Positions 1-12,399 of a stretch of DNA of 64,000 bases are shown here, piece after piece; the first letter of the stretch is position 1, and every line of letters starts with the position of its first letter. The notes below the pieces were generated by a model. It saw only the letters and a program-made list of their open reading frames with translations, was not told the origin of the DNA and ran no database searches. The DNA is taken from contig OZ024900.1 of assembly GCA_964017195.1 (NCBI GenBank), forward strand, positions 28,390,441 through 28,454,440. Direction: 5' to 3'. Both the position numbers and the translations under genes were made by a program. Source of the stretch: Siderastrea radians (lineage: Eukaryota > Cnidaria > Anthozoa > Scleractinia > Rhizangiidae).

Positions 1-176
1 ACGACATGGAGAAGGACAGTCGGGGTAGAGGAGCTGGAGTACGACCAAAGGTTCAAAGGGAAGTGATGATGAAGACATATTGATGAAAGTTTTGTAGACA
101 TTTTGTTTTTGGCTCTTGATCAAAGCTCGATCAGGTCGATCGAAAACGGCTCCATGAGCAATATGTTAGTAAAAAT

Positions 177-612
177 AAACCATCTGAAAGCAATGGTCAC
201 ACGACACGACTCCGCCGCATGGCCAGAACCTTACGCAGCCACGGACAGCTGATTCGTTTTTGTTAGGACTCATCAGCATGGCATAACCAGGCGTAAGGGT
301 CTCACAGAAGATTATCGACCCCGCCTTTTACTGTCAAGGCGAATGCAGAAGCACTCCTATAAGCGCCAGCTCCACAGTGTCAATGTGGTAGCTGTGGTTG
401 CGACCGTACAAGTCAGTCTAGGCAATGCGTATGGATTGTGGATCACCTGAATTAACAGAGATGCGAGTGTGACGACATAAAATGTCAAAATAAACCATCT
501 GAAAGCAATGGTCACACGACACAACTCCGCGGTATGGCCAGTACCTTACGCATGCGCACAGCCATATCACCCGGCCAGTGGCAGCCATGGACAGCTGTTT
601 CGTTCTTGTTAC
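177..612. repeat. Imperfect direct repeat pair
   Basis: A block beginning AACCATCTGAAAGCAATGG at 177 recurs at 493 with a few substitutions. It is followed in both places by a TTACGCA stretch and a GGACAGCTG..TTCGTT..TTGTTA stretch. The second copy has about 30 extra bases in the middle. The copies lie 316 bp apart. This is seen directly; no coding capacity was recognised. It may be a local duplication or the two ends of a decayed repeat. Confidence 0.6.
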
Positions 613-781
613 GCAGCTGTCCATGGCCGTCTTTCGAATGCTTAAGGAACGTGCTCTATCTACAGGCCTATAGCGTTCCCTGTGACCTATGTCGGAACGA
701 AACTGAACGAAAGAAACGAGGTTGACTCACAGCAATACGTTAATTAGCCCTATAAAATTAATATGAGTTTACAGGCGAACG

Positions 782-810
782 ATGGATGGATGGATGGATG
801 GATGGATGGA
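782..810. repeat. GGAT microsatellite
   Basis: Tandem GATG/GGAT units, about seven copies. Seen directly. No gene is associated with it. Confidence 0.9.
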
Positions 811-3440
811 AATGGCTGTCCCACCACAAGTAAAATACTCGTGAAGCACTATGCGCATTCACGAGGAGAAGTGTGGCTTTATTTACCCAGGTACAGATGG
901 TCCTTGGTTATCAAAATGATAACGTATCCCAGGTGAAATCCCTAAATACTTCAGCTTAACGACTTTTCGGCTTCTAGATGGAATAGTGCTTCGTGGCTGT
1001 ATTAAATTACAGCAGACGTAGCAACAATAACAAAGTTATCGATACAACGGGGCCGTTAAATGCTATAATTTCATCATTATACACAAGAAATGTTTTTGAT
1101 GCTCACTTGCGGGGCTCTTAGATAAAATATTTGAGAAATGAAATAAAACAACCTCAGTATTTGGGTCAAACTGACTTTGGAGATTGTCTTTTTCTCGAAG
1201 CTTGCAGTTCGCTTTTCGGAACAGATAATGTCTGCGGGCAAAAACCTGTCGGCCTATTCTTGCGCCATAGAAAGTTTGTACTATACAAGAGATAACTATT
1301 AAACATTGAACATTGAGTAAGAAGAGATGGTGCTCCAATTAATACTAATATTATTGTCGGGATATGCCAGGCCATTACTTTGGTCTTGATTTAAAGGGAA
1401 ACATTGAGAAATCACTGTAGCACCTACTGATTAGGTAAAGTAAAAAGCTCAAGCATTTTTTCTCTTGACTACGCAAAACTTTCCTTTTTGACAGATATTT
1501 GCTGCGGACAAATCTGAAGATATTAAGCCTTGAGTCCTTCATTGGTCTTCCTGGTCTAGATTCCAATCTGTGACGTATCCATTTTTCTCTCATCTGTGAT
1601 ATTTCCGATTCATATCGTTGTCTCAAACAGTTAGTTTGTTGGCTTGCTAAAATATTTCGAAAGTACACTTACGCCGGCCTGACTATAAACTAATAACTAG
1701 CCAGTGCGGCTAGGCCACAGCCGCCTGCTTTAATTTGCCCTGAGAAGGGCAAAAGTTATGATTTTCTATATGAGGGGGGGGGGGGGGGGTAGAAGAAGGC
1801 GATTGTGTTCTAGCTCTTTTGCCTGGGGAAAGAGTTTACTAGAATATCGCAATCCATCGACAATCTCGCAATCCAAGGTTTTGTTACTCAATCCAAAATC
1901 ACATGTTTGGAGGAAAATAGTTTCAGTACTGCTTCTCGCACGCAAGAATGACAGCAGTGGTGCATTTGAAGATTACACGGACACACATACGCCAGGGCAA
2001 GGCCCTGAAGATGCAAATGGAATGGGTATTGGAGGTTTCATAGCAAACAAATAATTTTTGAGGAAAGTAGAATGTCTTTCACAAGCAAAGATGAAAGCAT
2101 TGGGGACTGAACATTGCCTTTTCGGCCGTTTTCTAAAGATTTGTGAAGCCCTTTCTGCGTAAAAACGGTGACGTCAATTTATGTGTCATTGTTGTGTGAG
2201 TTTACTTCGTTATCATGCTTAATTGACCGAATGCTTTTGTTGTTGAGAGATGTTGTAAAACATTCAAACACTTGCACATTTTTGGACCACAATTTGCGTT
2301 TAGAAAGGGTTTTATGGGGAAACGATATCTGTCACTAAGCATGACCATAATACGTCAATGCATGCAAATAAAGTGGTGCTCAGATAAAGAGGGAACATAA
2401 AGCTAAAGTCAACATTGAATCAAAATATTAAGCGAGGAAAAAATCAACAGTCTAAAATGCAAAATATTTGATTTTCAAAATGGCCTGTTAAAAGACCTAT
2501 CAGCTTTTGATACATTAGTTCATGATGTCATAACATGTAATGGTCACGTGGATCTATAGGTAACACGAACACCATTTATCATTGCAAAATATTGAGACTG
2601 CAATTCAAGGGTTGTAAGATAATTCGTTGGACTAATTCAGTCTACATATCCAAAGACATTCCCTCCCAAGGCCTTCTGTAATTGTTTTATACTTCTCTCC
2701 CTAAGACAGTGGGTGTTCTGTGGCATTACCAGGCCCTTCTTTAAAGCTACGGAACTTCTAATTAATTAATCAATTCATTTATTTTATTTATTGTTTTACA
2801 GGTTATTAAATAACAGAACGCTTAAAACACTGAAATATTCCACTGGAGGCCGGAATCGTTGTACCATATTCATGTTAGTTTATTTCGTAGCCAAGCTAGA
2901 ATTATCGTCACTTTGTAGGCATGTCGTCAGTAAGCCCGTGCTTGTCCTTTACTCCCCCCACAAGTCAATGTCTTTATAGATGTTGAACTTACTTACATGA
3001 TACAATGAACACTGAATAGCCCCCAGGGCTAGGGTGAAGGGTGTTAAAAATGTTGAACCTAAGGGCTTAAGGAATGATACACTGAACACTGAACAGCCCA
3101 CTCCCCCCCCCCCCATAAGTAAGAAGGTAGGGGTAGGGAGTTCTGATGACTTCTGTGACTGATTGTAGTCCAGTTGTGTCTGTACACAACTGCACCGTTC
3201 AAGTGAACGGAAAAAAAAGAAACACTTCTACTGAACAAAAGTAGACGGGAAACGAAATCGTGAATTTTCAGCTCGATGAATCGGATACAGCCCAAGTTGG
3301 TGGTGTGTCTTCGCTTTGTAAGTAATGGACCTATATGTTTATTACAATCAAATCACCATAGCGGAAATCCCAGGCCAAGCCCATAGTTTAGCGAACTCAA
3401 TAAGCTGTGACCACAAGTCAGATTCGCATTGACGGCGACA
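811..3440. other. Noncoding stretch, no gene recognised
   Basis: AT-rich sequence with short unrelated open frames only. It contains a poly-G run near 1773-1788 and a poly-C run near 3103-3112. No protein family was recognised on either strand. Confidence 0.5.
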
Positions 3441-3586
3441 TAGCAAGTGATCAAGCCAGTTTTTTTAGCAAGTAGATTTATTAGCAATTTAGTAAAAACA
3501 ACAACAACAACAAACAAACAAACAAACAAAGAAAACGATGACGAGTTGACTTCACAACCTGGTGCAGCGACCATGGTTTCAAGCAA

Positions 3587-4250
3587 ACAACTATGGAACA
3601 ACTCTCAAAGAACGATCTGGATAACGAAGAAGCTCTTAAGTTGGCCACAAAAGCAGATATAGACACCCTTTATCTCACTCTCGGGCAACAGAAGCTTCTC
3701 TCCCTTGCAGTTCAGAAGTTCGGTAAAGCTGAATCAACCGAAAAATAAGAAGCGAGATCAACGAACCCGTTAGTACTAAGGATGGAGGTTTGGCGAACTG
3801 CTAAAGAAATTTGGTTTTGTTGATGACATCATTGTTAACACTCGGTGCCACCGAAAAGCCCTGCTCCTTTTTAACTCCAGGGGAAGGGCTGGACAACAAC
3901 CCTTAGGTGTACCTTGGACTGACAAAAGAGAAACAGGGAGGTGAGCCAAAACCTTTGATGATTCCCGACTTTGTCAGCATTGGAACATACTATAACTTTT
4001 CTGAAGAATAACAAGTACCCTTAACAGCAAACAGAAATTGGAAAAAAATTATGTCTATGTCGGTTACCGAACACTCGAGAACCAGGTAGGACAGGCTGAC
4101 GGGCCCATCGCAAATGGCCGATTACCTCTCATATACTGTGAAGTAGCTGAACTACTGCAGTCCCACACACTTGTATCAGTTTTGCTATACGAGAACGGGT
4201 ATCACAAGCCTCGCCATAAATACGGATTTCGGTGGGGCCGTGACTCCTAA
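3587..4250 (+). pseudogene. Remains of an unidentified repeat-type ORF
   Basis: Two open pieces look coding by composition but match no family I can name. The first, about 3589-3748, gives an acidic and lysine-rich peptide with a stretch around LTLGQQKLLSLAVQKFG. The second, 4038-4250, includes LPLIYCEVAELL and ends WGRDS. They are in different frames and separated by stops, so this is at best a broken gene of a mobile element. The preceding (CAAA)n tract at about 3500-3530 fits a repeat boundary. The functional call is open. Confidence 0.25.
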
Positions 4251-4259
4251 CATATTAAC

Positions 4260-7200
4260 ACAAGTTTTCCTGTTCAGCGGCGCGTTTCACCTATAACTAA
4301 CAGCCTAAACGTCCCTCAGCCGAATTCGAGCCAACACCTCTCCGGTAACCGCCAACCACAACCACCCACGTCCATATGTCGTCAGTTTAATTCACTGATA
4401 GGTTGTCACTGGCCCAAATGCCGCTTTCGACATGTTTGCCTTGTTGCTACCCTGTAACTAATTCATCCACAACAAAAACATACTGCCAAAACATCCGCCC
4501 ACACCGAATGACTCAAATCTCAAATCCACTTATTAAAATTACATCCCTCTCCACTAAACGTGGACGCATGGACACAAAATTTGATCAACGACAGTGACAG
4601 AGACATTTTATTAACAGGTATAACAGAAGGTTATATAGTTATTACGCGTGTCTCCGTACTGCCACCTTTAAAGGCAGCAAACTATATATTCGACACCTGT
4701 CAGCTCCTTAACCGTCAAATCAGCGATAGGACACGACATCCGTGGCAAAGTTAAACAGACTATTCAAGACGAAATACGTCACAAAAACTACAGCGTGACA
4801 GACATAAAACCGACTACAGTCAGAGTGCTATAGGACCATCGGGGTGGAAGTGGAATAACTGTGCCTCACTGATTCATTATTCTTTTCGCTTTTTTCTGAC
4901 TTATTCATTGTTCATTCAACATTTTTACTGATATTCCTTATTCAACATTGCGTCCAGCTGTTATTCATGCAGATTTTGTTGGACAACTTCAGGTGTAATG
5001 CCTGTGCATGAGATAAGAGAGAGACAATGGCTGCAAATTGTTTCATTCCATAACATATATGGATAATGTGCATGATTTAACAGAAAAGCAGAATGTTATA
5101 AAGAAAAAAAGGGGAAAAAAGGTGTTAAATACACGTTGCATGCTCTTTTAAGGTTTTCTAACTCAAAACGATCTCAGAATCAGGACCCGTTTACGGTTTT
5201 TTTAAAACTTGGAACCCGTTAAAAGAGATGGAACCCACAACCCTAGTGCAGATCTAGGATTTAGAGAAAGAGGGTTCAAACAAGCACCTAGTGAAGGCGG
5301 AGGCGGGATTATCTAGGGTCGGGGGATCCTTGCGCATGCTCCCTCGGGAAATTTTGAAAGTTTAGTCCTCGGAAATGCGATTTCCAGCATTCTGTGGAAC
5401 ATATGAAAGTTTTTTAGTTGCTTTAAATTCAACTCACCTTTTGTGCTAACTATTGTAACTTCTATATTTTATATCTTTTATCAGTCTGTAACAAATATTG
5501 CGACATTCATTATTCCTTTGAAGGGACTGAGTTATTAATTATTCCCAATGTTTAAGCTCCAAATATTCCTTATTCATTTACTGTTTTAACTCATTATTCA
5601 TTATTCATCATTCCCCTTTTGTAGGTGCTAGAATTTTTGTTTTTGTTCGTTACTCTTTTGTTTCCTTTCCTTAATTAGCGTCTTTTGTTTTTAGGGTTTT
5701 TGTTATACTTGTTAGTTTTATTTTTCATATTGTATACATAATTTCGCATCTTAATTTCCGGCCAGTGTGTTAGTTTGTTCAGTTCGAATCAGTTAGTTCA
5801 AGCTCCATTTTCGTTGTCGTTGCCGAAGGATTTTGTTTTCGTCTTTATCGTCACATTCGTCTTTTACCGTATCCTTCGTATCCTTCGTATTCTATTTGAA
5901 AACAAGAAGTTCTGAAGAATTTACAAGCGGCGGAAAGTCTCCCCCCCCCCCCCCGCCTTTTTAGTAGTTCGTGGTTTCCAGTGATCTGTTATGGACAATT
6001 TACACTTCCGGTAGGTAAGGAATTAAAAGTTTGTGTATTACTGGTGACAGATTACTACGGAATTTGACAGATTAATTTTGGAAACTGGTAAAATCAATAG
6101 CAACTACAGATCTTTGTTTGTTCGCCTTTGTAAACGGAAAACTCTGTAGCTTAACCTGGAGAAATAAATCGTTCTTAAACCGTGATATCGTGAAGAACGG
6201 CCCCTAGGCATTTACGACAAATGTTTCAGCCTTCAGGCAAGGGCTCCATAAGGGAGACAATCCAGATCCAGGCAGACAATCCAGACTGTTTGAGGCCGGG
6301 TGACGTCACGATACTCTATTTGATCTCATGCATTTACTGTAATTTGTAACGGCTGACCTCGGCTTGATTCAAGTGATCGCGAGTAATGCTTCAGAAAATA
6401 CCGAATATTCAGATCTTTTTATCCCAAGTTGGGATCTACTGTAAGCCAGATAAATAACGTTCAATTACCTACATCGTATGTGTGCTCATTTGTGACTTAA
6501 TGGGGTTTTGAGTCCGTTAATCCCTCGCTTGCCGTCGCCACCCCAAAGTAGAAGAAAGAGACAAGGCTAGCAATTTCAATGGCCCGCCGAGACCGACAGC
6601 CTCGCGAATTTTGTCCAATTTCTCCCACTTCCACGCCTTGGTTGCCATCCAGCCTCGGGCAAATGTAAGGAAGATAATTTTCAAAGGTCTGTGCCAAAAT
6701 TTCGCTTGCTTCTAACGTACTCAAAAGCCGCCGCGAATTTTCAAGTTCGCTGCAAAATCTCTTTTTTCTGTTTTTGTTGGGGGCGGAAACAATCCGGATT
6801 GTCTGCATGTGGTTAAATGACCCCCAAGTAACGCTTCCTTTATATCTGAAAATGACCCCCACCCCCCAAAAAAACAAACAAGGCCGATTGTTCAGAGGCC
6901 GTGCGAAGACTCAGTGAACCGACGTACGTTTTTGCTCCTCACCAAAGCATGAAAAACTCCTGTTTTGGTGTCAGTTGCTTGTGCCAGAAGACAAAAACGA
7001 AGGACCCACGAACTGAATTTAAGCATGTAGCAACCTTGCTAAAAAGATTTCCGGCGCTTTCCACTCAAAACGTTTTCCTTGGCGGTTGCTTAGATAGGTA
7101 GATAGCCGAGATGTCACTTTCGCAGATACTCGGGTCGATACAACACAATGATCCTGCCAGCTTAAACCACATTTACTGAAATACAAATACAGTTTTACTT

Positions 7201-7280
7201 GTGAACAAAGACACCGCAATCGATTTACTGCGATTAAACGTTTTTTTAAACAAAATCAATGCCAGAAATTAAAGACATGT
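4260..7280. other. Noncoding stretch with repeat-like sequence
   Basis: No gene recognised. From about 4860 to 5620 the words TTATTCATT and TCATTATTC recur many times, typical of a decayed short repeat. About 5225-5400 looks like the end of another dispersed repeat (GGGGGATCC...GCGCATGCTCCC). A poly-C run lies at 5941-5954. The 126-codon minus-strand open frame at 6497-6877 lacks any recognisable domain and is not called. Confidence 0.4.
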
Positions 7281-7301
7281 ACGATTGACATCCACCGATA
7301 A

Positions 7302-7451
7302 AATCGATAACAATCGATAACAGTAATTACCAGAAGAGTTGTGAGTATCGATTTTGTATCGATTAATCGATACAATCGATAACGTTTACGTGATTGATAT
7401 CGATAGTTATCGATTTATCGAACGGTTTTCCGATATCGATTTTTATCGATT
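7302..7451. repeat. Cluster of ATCGAT palindromes
   Basis: Ten ATCGAT hexamers occur within about 150 bp, many in the form TATCGATA or AATCGATA. The stretch is otherwise AT-rich. The density is far above chance. It could be a decayed satellite or a clustered binding motif (TATCGATA is the DREF/BEAF-type core in insects). No adjacent promoter could be shown. Confidence 0.7.
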
Positions 7452-7617
7452 GTCCAGGCCGGGTACACGACTGTAGCAGACCTGAACACAGAAACGTTAA
7501 CTCGTATACCGCCAAGTTCTTGCATAAATTCCCGGGACCTGAAAAGCGCTTATCGTCACGTGCCATTACATCCCTCGAAGTACACCACAACTGGTCTCAC
7601 GTGTCAGTTTAATAGCG

Positions 7618-8358
7618 ATGAACACTTCACTTATGTGTATGACAGCAAACTGCCTCTTTGTGCGGCAAAAAGTCTTGAAATATTTCACAGATTGATGCAA
7701 GGATTAGGCAGTAAGGTAGGCGAGGATTTCATACGATCCTCGCCTACCTTGACGACTTCTTCATAATTTGCGCCACCAAACTACAATGCAAACTAGCATA
7801 TAACACTGTCATTAAGCGAACTTAGGTTTCAAATACAGAAAACTGAGATGAGGTCGTCGGGCCTTGCGAGCGGCTGACATTCCTCGGTATTGAAATTGAT
7901 ACAGTGCATAGGCAATTGAATTTGGCTGAAAGCTACAAACTGCAGAATCATGTCCAAGCGATAACAAATGGGACTTGTAGTCCCTTGTGCATGCTAAATT
8001 TGCAGCACAGGTAGTATATGTTGGGAGAAACTATTTCAGCCGTATCATTGACACTGTTGACAGTCGGCATCGCCCGCAAATTAAGGCCAACCTGTACCGG
8101 TGGGCTGGATTCCTTGATTTGATTAACGGCGAAACGTTCTTTTTTGATTCCGAGCCGGTCTCTTTGGAAGAATTCTCCACTGACACCTGCCCTATAGGCG
8201 GAGGGTTTTTTGTGGTCTTGGTCCGGTTCTACATCAACTGGAGCGCTGACCTACCCAGACCTAATAAGATAGTCCATGGGCCAGACCAGATTTCGGTACC
8301 AAATCGAGGGACAAAACGTGAGTGCTATCAATTGATAGTCCTCCCTGAGGTGTTTTGA
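7618..8358 (+). pseudogene. DIRS-like reverse transcriptase/RNase H remnant
   Basis: Collinear fragments in several frames match a DIRS-type polymerase. They are FTYVYDSKLP then AKSLEIFHRL (7618-7690), the catalytic YLDDF box written as LAYLDDFFII (about 7739-7770), FLGIEIDT followed by a connection-like stretch (about 7880-7960), and RIIDTVDSRHRP with an RNase H-like tail containing INWSADLP (8035-8260). Frame changes and stops between blocks show it is dead. A 13-bp perfect inverted repeat at 7715-7748 lies directly before the YLDDF box. The DIRS assignment rests on recalled wording of these blocks and is inferred; a gypsy-like RT is the main alternative. Confidence 0.6.
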
Positions 8359-8369
8359 AATTGGTATGA

Positions 8370-9048
8370 TAACCTTTCTAGAAAAGTAGTTTTTATGTAG
8401 TTTTTTAAATTTGAAATTTCTCAGAATAGCCATTTAGCATGGAAACGAGGCTGTGCATAAAACTCCTATAAATATGGGACGAATGCAGTTTTTCGGCAAT
8501 TTTGATGGTAAAGAGGAAAACTATTGTATATTCTTTTATCGGATTTGGTTCAAAAAAGGCTATTTTTGAAGGAATGTTACGACAAGGAAAAAATAAAAAA
8601 TGGGAAATCCGCATGACCGTATGGGTTAAATCCAACATGGTGGCTCCCTTGACGGGTGAGTAGCGCTTCGTTGTGTTCTAAGTTTGGATGTTTTTTAAAG
8701 CCCTGTTGTTTTTGGAGAATAACTAGCTATTAGGCAAGTAGATAAATGCACAAAAGAGCGAATTAGCTGAACATTGAACTCTTACAGCAACAGTTTTTAT
8801 CTCGTGGTTGCAATAGCAACCAAGAGATTATGTGACCACTTTGGTGCATTCCTGTGTTTGCAGTATTTGTGACCGGTTGTGTAGATTCGGTGTTGTTCAT
8901 GTGTTGTTTGCCGTGCTTTCGGCCCTGTCGGTTATGTTTTCGTTATTTTTAGGCGTTCATGTATCAGAAAACTTAGGGTAATGGATTTCCCGCTGATTAT
9001 ATACTTTTGGAGTGATTAAACTCGTGTCGTTTATCAATGATTTCACGC

Positions 9049-9085
<37 letters not shown>

Positions 9086-10100
9086 CAGTAGTATGCAATA
9101 TGTTGCAGTAAACAGTAAAATTTAAGAGATAGATCACAGCGAACAGTGATGTGTTCTTAGGATATTTTTGTCAGGAGCTTATCGTGATTATACCTTGTGT
9201 TGATTATGAAGCAATAAACAGTCGATAAAAACCGTCGATTTCCAGTTTTGATCACATAATCAGAGAGATCTTGTATGGTACAGTTTGATTTTGCTGATGT
9301 GACTGGAAATTCTGTGTTGGAACATTCAATTCACTTTTTGCAGCTTCTGTCCACTGGCGATTGTTTTGCAAGAGATAAATAGCAAATGATTATTTTAACA
9401 AGAGAAAACAGGAAACACGAATGGAAACATTTGTGCCATTAAGCCGTATTAAGAGGAGATCAGAGAAAGCGTTTTAATATTCTACTTTGATGTCACTATT
9501 GTTGAAAGCGGTAATTGAGGATTATCCACAGAACAATAACGTTTATGGAATTTGGAGTACAGTGCTAAAGGTAGTGTCCGTGATGTCAAGAAGTCTGTGC
9601 TCTCAAGAGAGTCACCTTAGAGTGCTCAACGTATGTATAATAATAATAATCTTTATGGAGGAAACTGCCGTCACATTAAGTGGTTTTCAGGGAGGTCCTC
9701 CGAAGACAAAATGAAGATCCTACTGTTATATGCATCGGTCATCCAGACAAAATTCATAACTTATCTTGGCTGTGCCTCATTGAGGTGTAGGTTTAAAATG
9801 CAGGTAATAGGTTCAAACTTAAGCATGAGTGGTAAAGAAGATGCTTTCAATCATCAGCCTAACAACAGATACGAGTAAAGAAAACCCGAGATTTTTACGG
9901 GAAAAATTCGTGATAAGAGAGACTGACAAGAGAAAGAAAGTTATAGAATCAGAACAAACGTCATTGTTTATTAACCAGGATCCCAAAGACGTTTCGGGCT
10001 CCAGGGCTCCGGCCTAAAAAACCCAGGGCTCCAAGACAGAAAATTTGGGGCTCTAGAGCTCCAGTCTACTGCTTACTATCTCTACTGTGTACTGCCTACT
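8370..10100. other. Noncoding stretch with an ATT microsatellite
   Basis: No gene recognised. A (ATT)n array lies at about 9050-9086. The remaining open frames are short and unlike any known protein. Confidence 0.4.
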
Positions 10101-10109
10101 GCCTCTGGG

Positions 10110-10830
10110 CAATGATGTATGCCAGAGAGAATTACAAGACAAGTCCGTCTTTCTCAGAGTTCATCGCGCTTTGTGACGCCTACCTGGATCATCTTCTCTT
10201 CACTAACTGAAAACTGTCTAGCTTCTGGATGTCATATATTGCAGAGACTGAGACTGAGACTGTTGAATTTGCTGAGAGCACGAAGAGAGGTAGACTGGGA
10301 GCAGCATCTATCAGCAAAAAGACAAATGGTTCTTTGGTGTTTCGCATATGATGATCTGAACTATTCTCGCTACTTATCTGCAGAACTCTCTAATGTGTCT
10401 CACCCCGACGAAGATCACCAGAAGCTTGGGAATACCTTACGTCTAGAGGATTCTCCGTCTAGTAAGGAAAATAAAACCCCTTTGGAAAAATTCCTATTGA
10501 ACAAGCATGCAAAGAGACTGTCAATTAAGATACACAATCGGTATGGGCACCAAGGGGTTCTACTTTAAAACAGTCCGCAAGTACTATATGGCTGCTGAAT
10601 ACTGCAGTATCTTATTGAAAGAGATAAAGGACATGTTAGATTTGAAGAAATTTAGTTTCCAGCACACCGATCTCCAGAGTACTAGAATTACAAGAGATGA
10701 GGCCGATGTCAAATCTCTGCTAGCGATGCTCCAAAGCCACTGACTAAACCCATTCAGCAGCAATATCCCATATGTATGTCAACGGACAAAATCGTTTCAG
10801 TTGAATTCGTTAAGGGGAGAGACTCTTAAC
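10110..10830 (+). pseudogene. Decayed ORF of an uncharacterised repetitive protein family
   Basis: Fragments in two or three frames read in order: SEFIALCDAYLDHLLF, a stop, SSFWMSYI, then HLSAKRQMVLWCFAYDDLNY with SRYLSAELSNVSHPDEDH, and finally FSFQHTDLQSTRITRDEADV with KSLLAMLQSH. The order and wording resemble a repeated uncharacterised ORF that I recall from many cnidarian and other invertebrate predicted proteomes. I cannot give it a function. In-frame stops and frame changes make it nonfunctional. Confidence 0.4.
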
Positions 10831-11521
10831 TACAGATCAAGTATTTTGTCATTAACGCTGTTTTGCAGCGTTTCGTAACGCTTGATTGTTGAAATGTAAG
10901 AGGATGAACACCTGAATTTTAAAATTCAACATTGCTCCGCGCGTAGCTAGTACCAGTCCCCATTCGCGCAGTACAAAGCAAAGCCCCTAAAACTCGGAAG
11001 AAAAGAGCTAAGGTTCCGATTTTTTCACGAATTAGAGATAAATCAGCCTTCTTCACAATCTGACGAACGCAATTACTGTTGACGTAAATGAAAGAAAAAC
11101 TGCAGTAGAAAATGTATAAATTTATGTCATTCTGACGTCATAACTTCTTAAATAATGCAAATTTCAAGAAACTGTTACATTACGTTTTGCATTTTAATGA
11201 TCGTTAAATGTTGGCATCATTTTTAATAACTAAAACTTTACACCGTTTGTGTTTTAGGCTTTCTTCTGTTAAGGTCACGTGATCCGCCAAATATGGTTGT
11301 GACTCGAGAATCTTGAAAATGTCTCCCATTATGCAAATATGGCCAAACAGCTTATCCGTGGAAGTTAGGGGTTTCAAGATATGACCGTTAGGAACTTTTC
11401 ATAGCACCAGTATGGAAGTTTAGAGTCTCCCCCCGTAAACTCCAGAGGTGCACGTGCCAGGCGTACAGCTCTCAACCAGGAGCAAGTAATATAAATGAGC
11501 TCAGGCACAGGTTATATCGAC

Positions 11522-12004
11522 TCAGTACCCAGTTACCACCATGTGCTGACTGCTTATACAAGCATTCTTCTCGTTCAAACTACCAAACGGCAATCTGGAA
11601 GCGGAGCCCTCAACGCTGCCCTGAAATACCCACCCCCATCGGTTCTGGCTGGTTTTAGGAGGAAAATAAGCTGGACATTCATTGGATGAACGGTGAGCCA
11701 GTGCTTTGTTAACTGCCATAATAGAGCTGTTGTCTTCGTCCCGCACAAGGTCATGCCAGCGTTCGATCTGCAGCTGTCCAACAAATGGCTTGAAGTGCAC
11801 GGATATGTGCAAGTCACTAGACTTTGATAACCGACGTGAAAAACCCATCCAGGAATTCTTCTCAGATGACACAGACTCAAGAAGTTTAAGGCCTGGGTCA
11901 AGGGAGTAATCAGGAATGGATTGTTTATTCACGATATTTTTGGCTTGGAGTATGCAGATCAAACCAAAATTTGGCACGTAGAGAAAGATCCTCGTCCTTA
12001 ACAT
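11522..12004 (-). other. 160-codon open frame, unassigned
   Basis: An uninterrupted minus-strand frame of 160 codons in AT-rich DNA with no recognised domain, signal peptide or membrane segment. A second long frame (11575-11901) overlaps on the same strand, which argues that the openness is a base-composition effect. Listed only as unexplained. Confidence 0.15.
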
Positions 12005-12293
12005 TTTAAGTTCATTACTGAGGCGTTTTCGTCAAGTCAAGTGGCTGTTTTTCCCAAAAATAGCAATTATTTGATAAATTGTTAATGGTTTACGAGGCAA
12101 CATCGAACAAAAACGCTTTCTAGATGCAGTTTAAGCATTTCCAGCCTCACATTTGGAATGTTTGTCTATTGATTAATGAGCCAATAAACCGTAGAAATGC
12201 GTTGTGTATTGCTTATACTAACTAAACCAAAGTTAATGTAAAGTTGTAATTTCTTCACTATTTACATTCTACTGCACACTATGTTCAAATTCA

Positions 12294-12345
12294 CACTGAA
12301 GATGGCAGACGTATTTGCCGAAACATGTTTGCAAAACTCAAGAGC
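12294..12345 (+). ncRNA. Hammerhead-ribozyme-like core, candidate
   Basis: The segment reads CTGAAGA, then a short stem (GGCA...TGCC), then GAAAC, which fits the conserved CUGANGA and GAAA boxes of a hammerhead core with stem II between them. A short inverted word ACATGT follows and could form a minimal stem III. Penelope-like elements are known to carry such motifs. Stems I and III are not convincing by eye, so this is a candidate only. A related segment at 18471-18505 has CTGACAA, which lacks the catalytic G. Confidence 0.3.
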
Positions 12346-12399
12346 GTCGTGTTGTTCATTAAATTTATAGCAATCCAGAACTTTCATAAAACATTCACA

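Noticed and set aside
6497..6877. 126-codon minus-strand ORF
   Set aside because: No domain or conserved motif; starts next to a poly-C/poly-A tract in what looks like repeat DNA.
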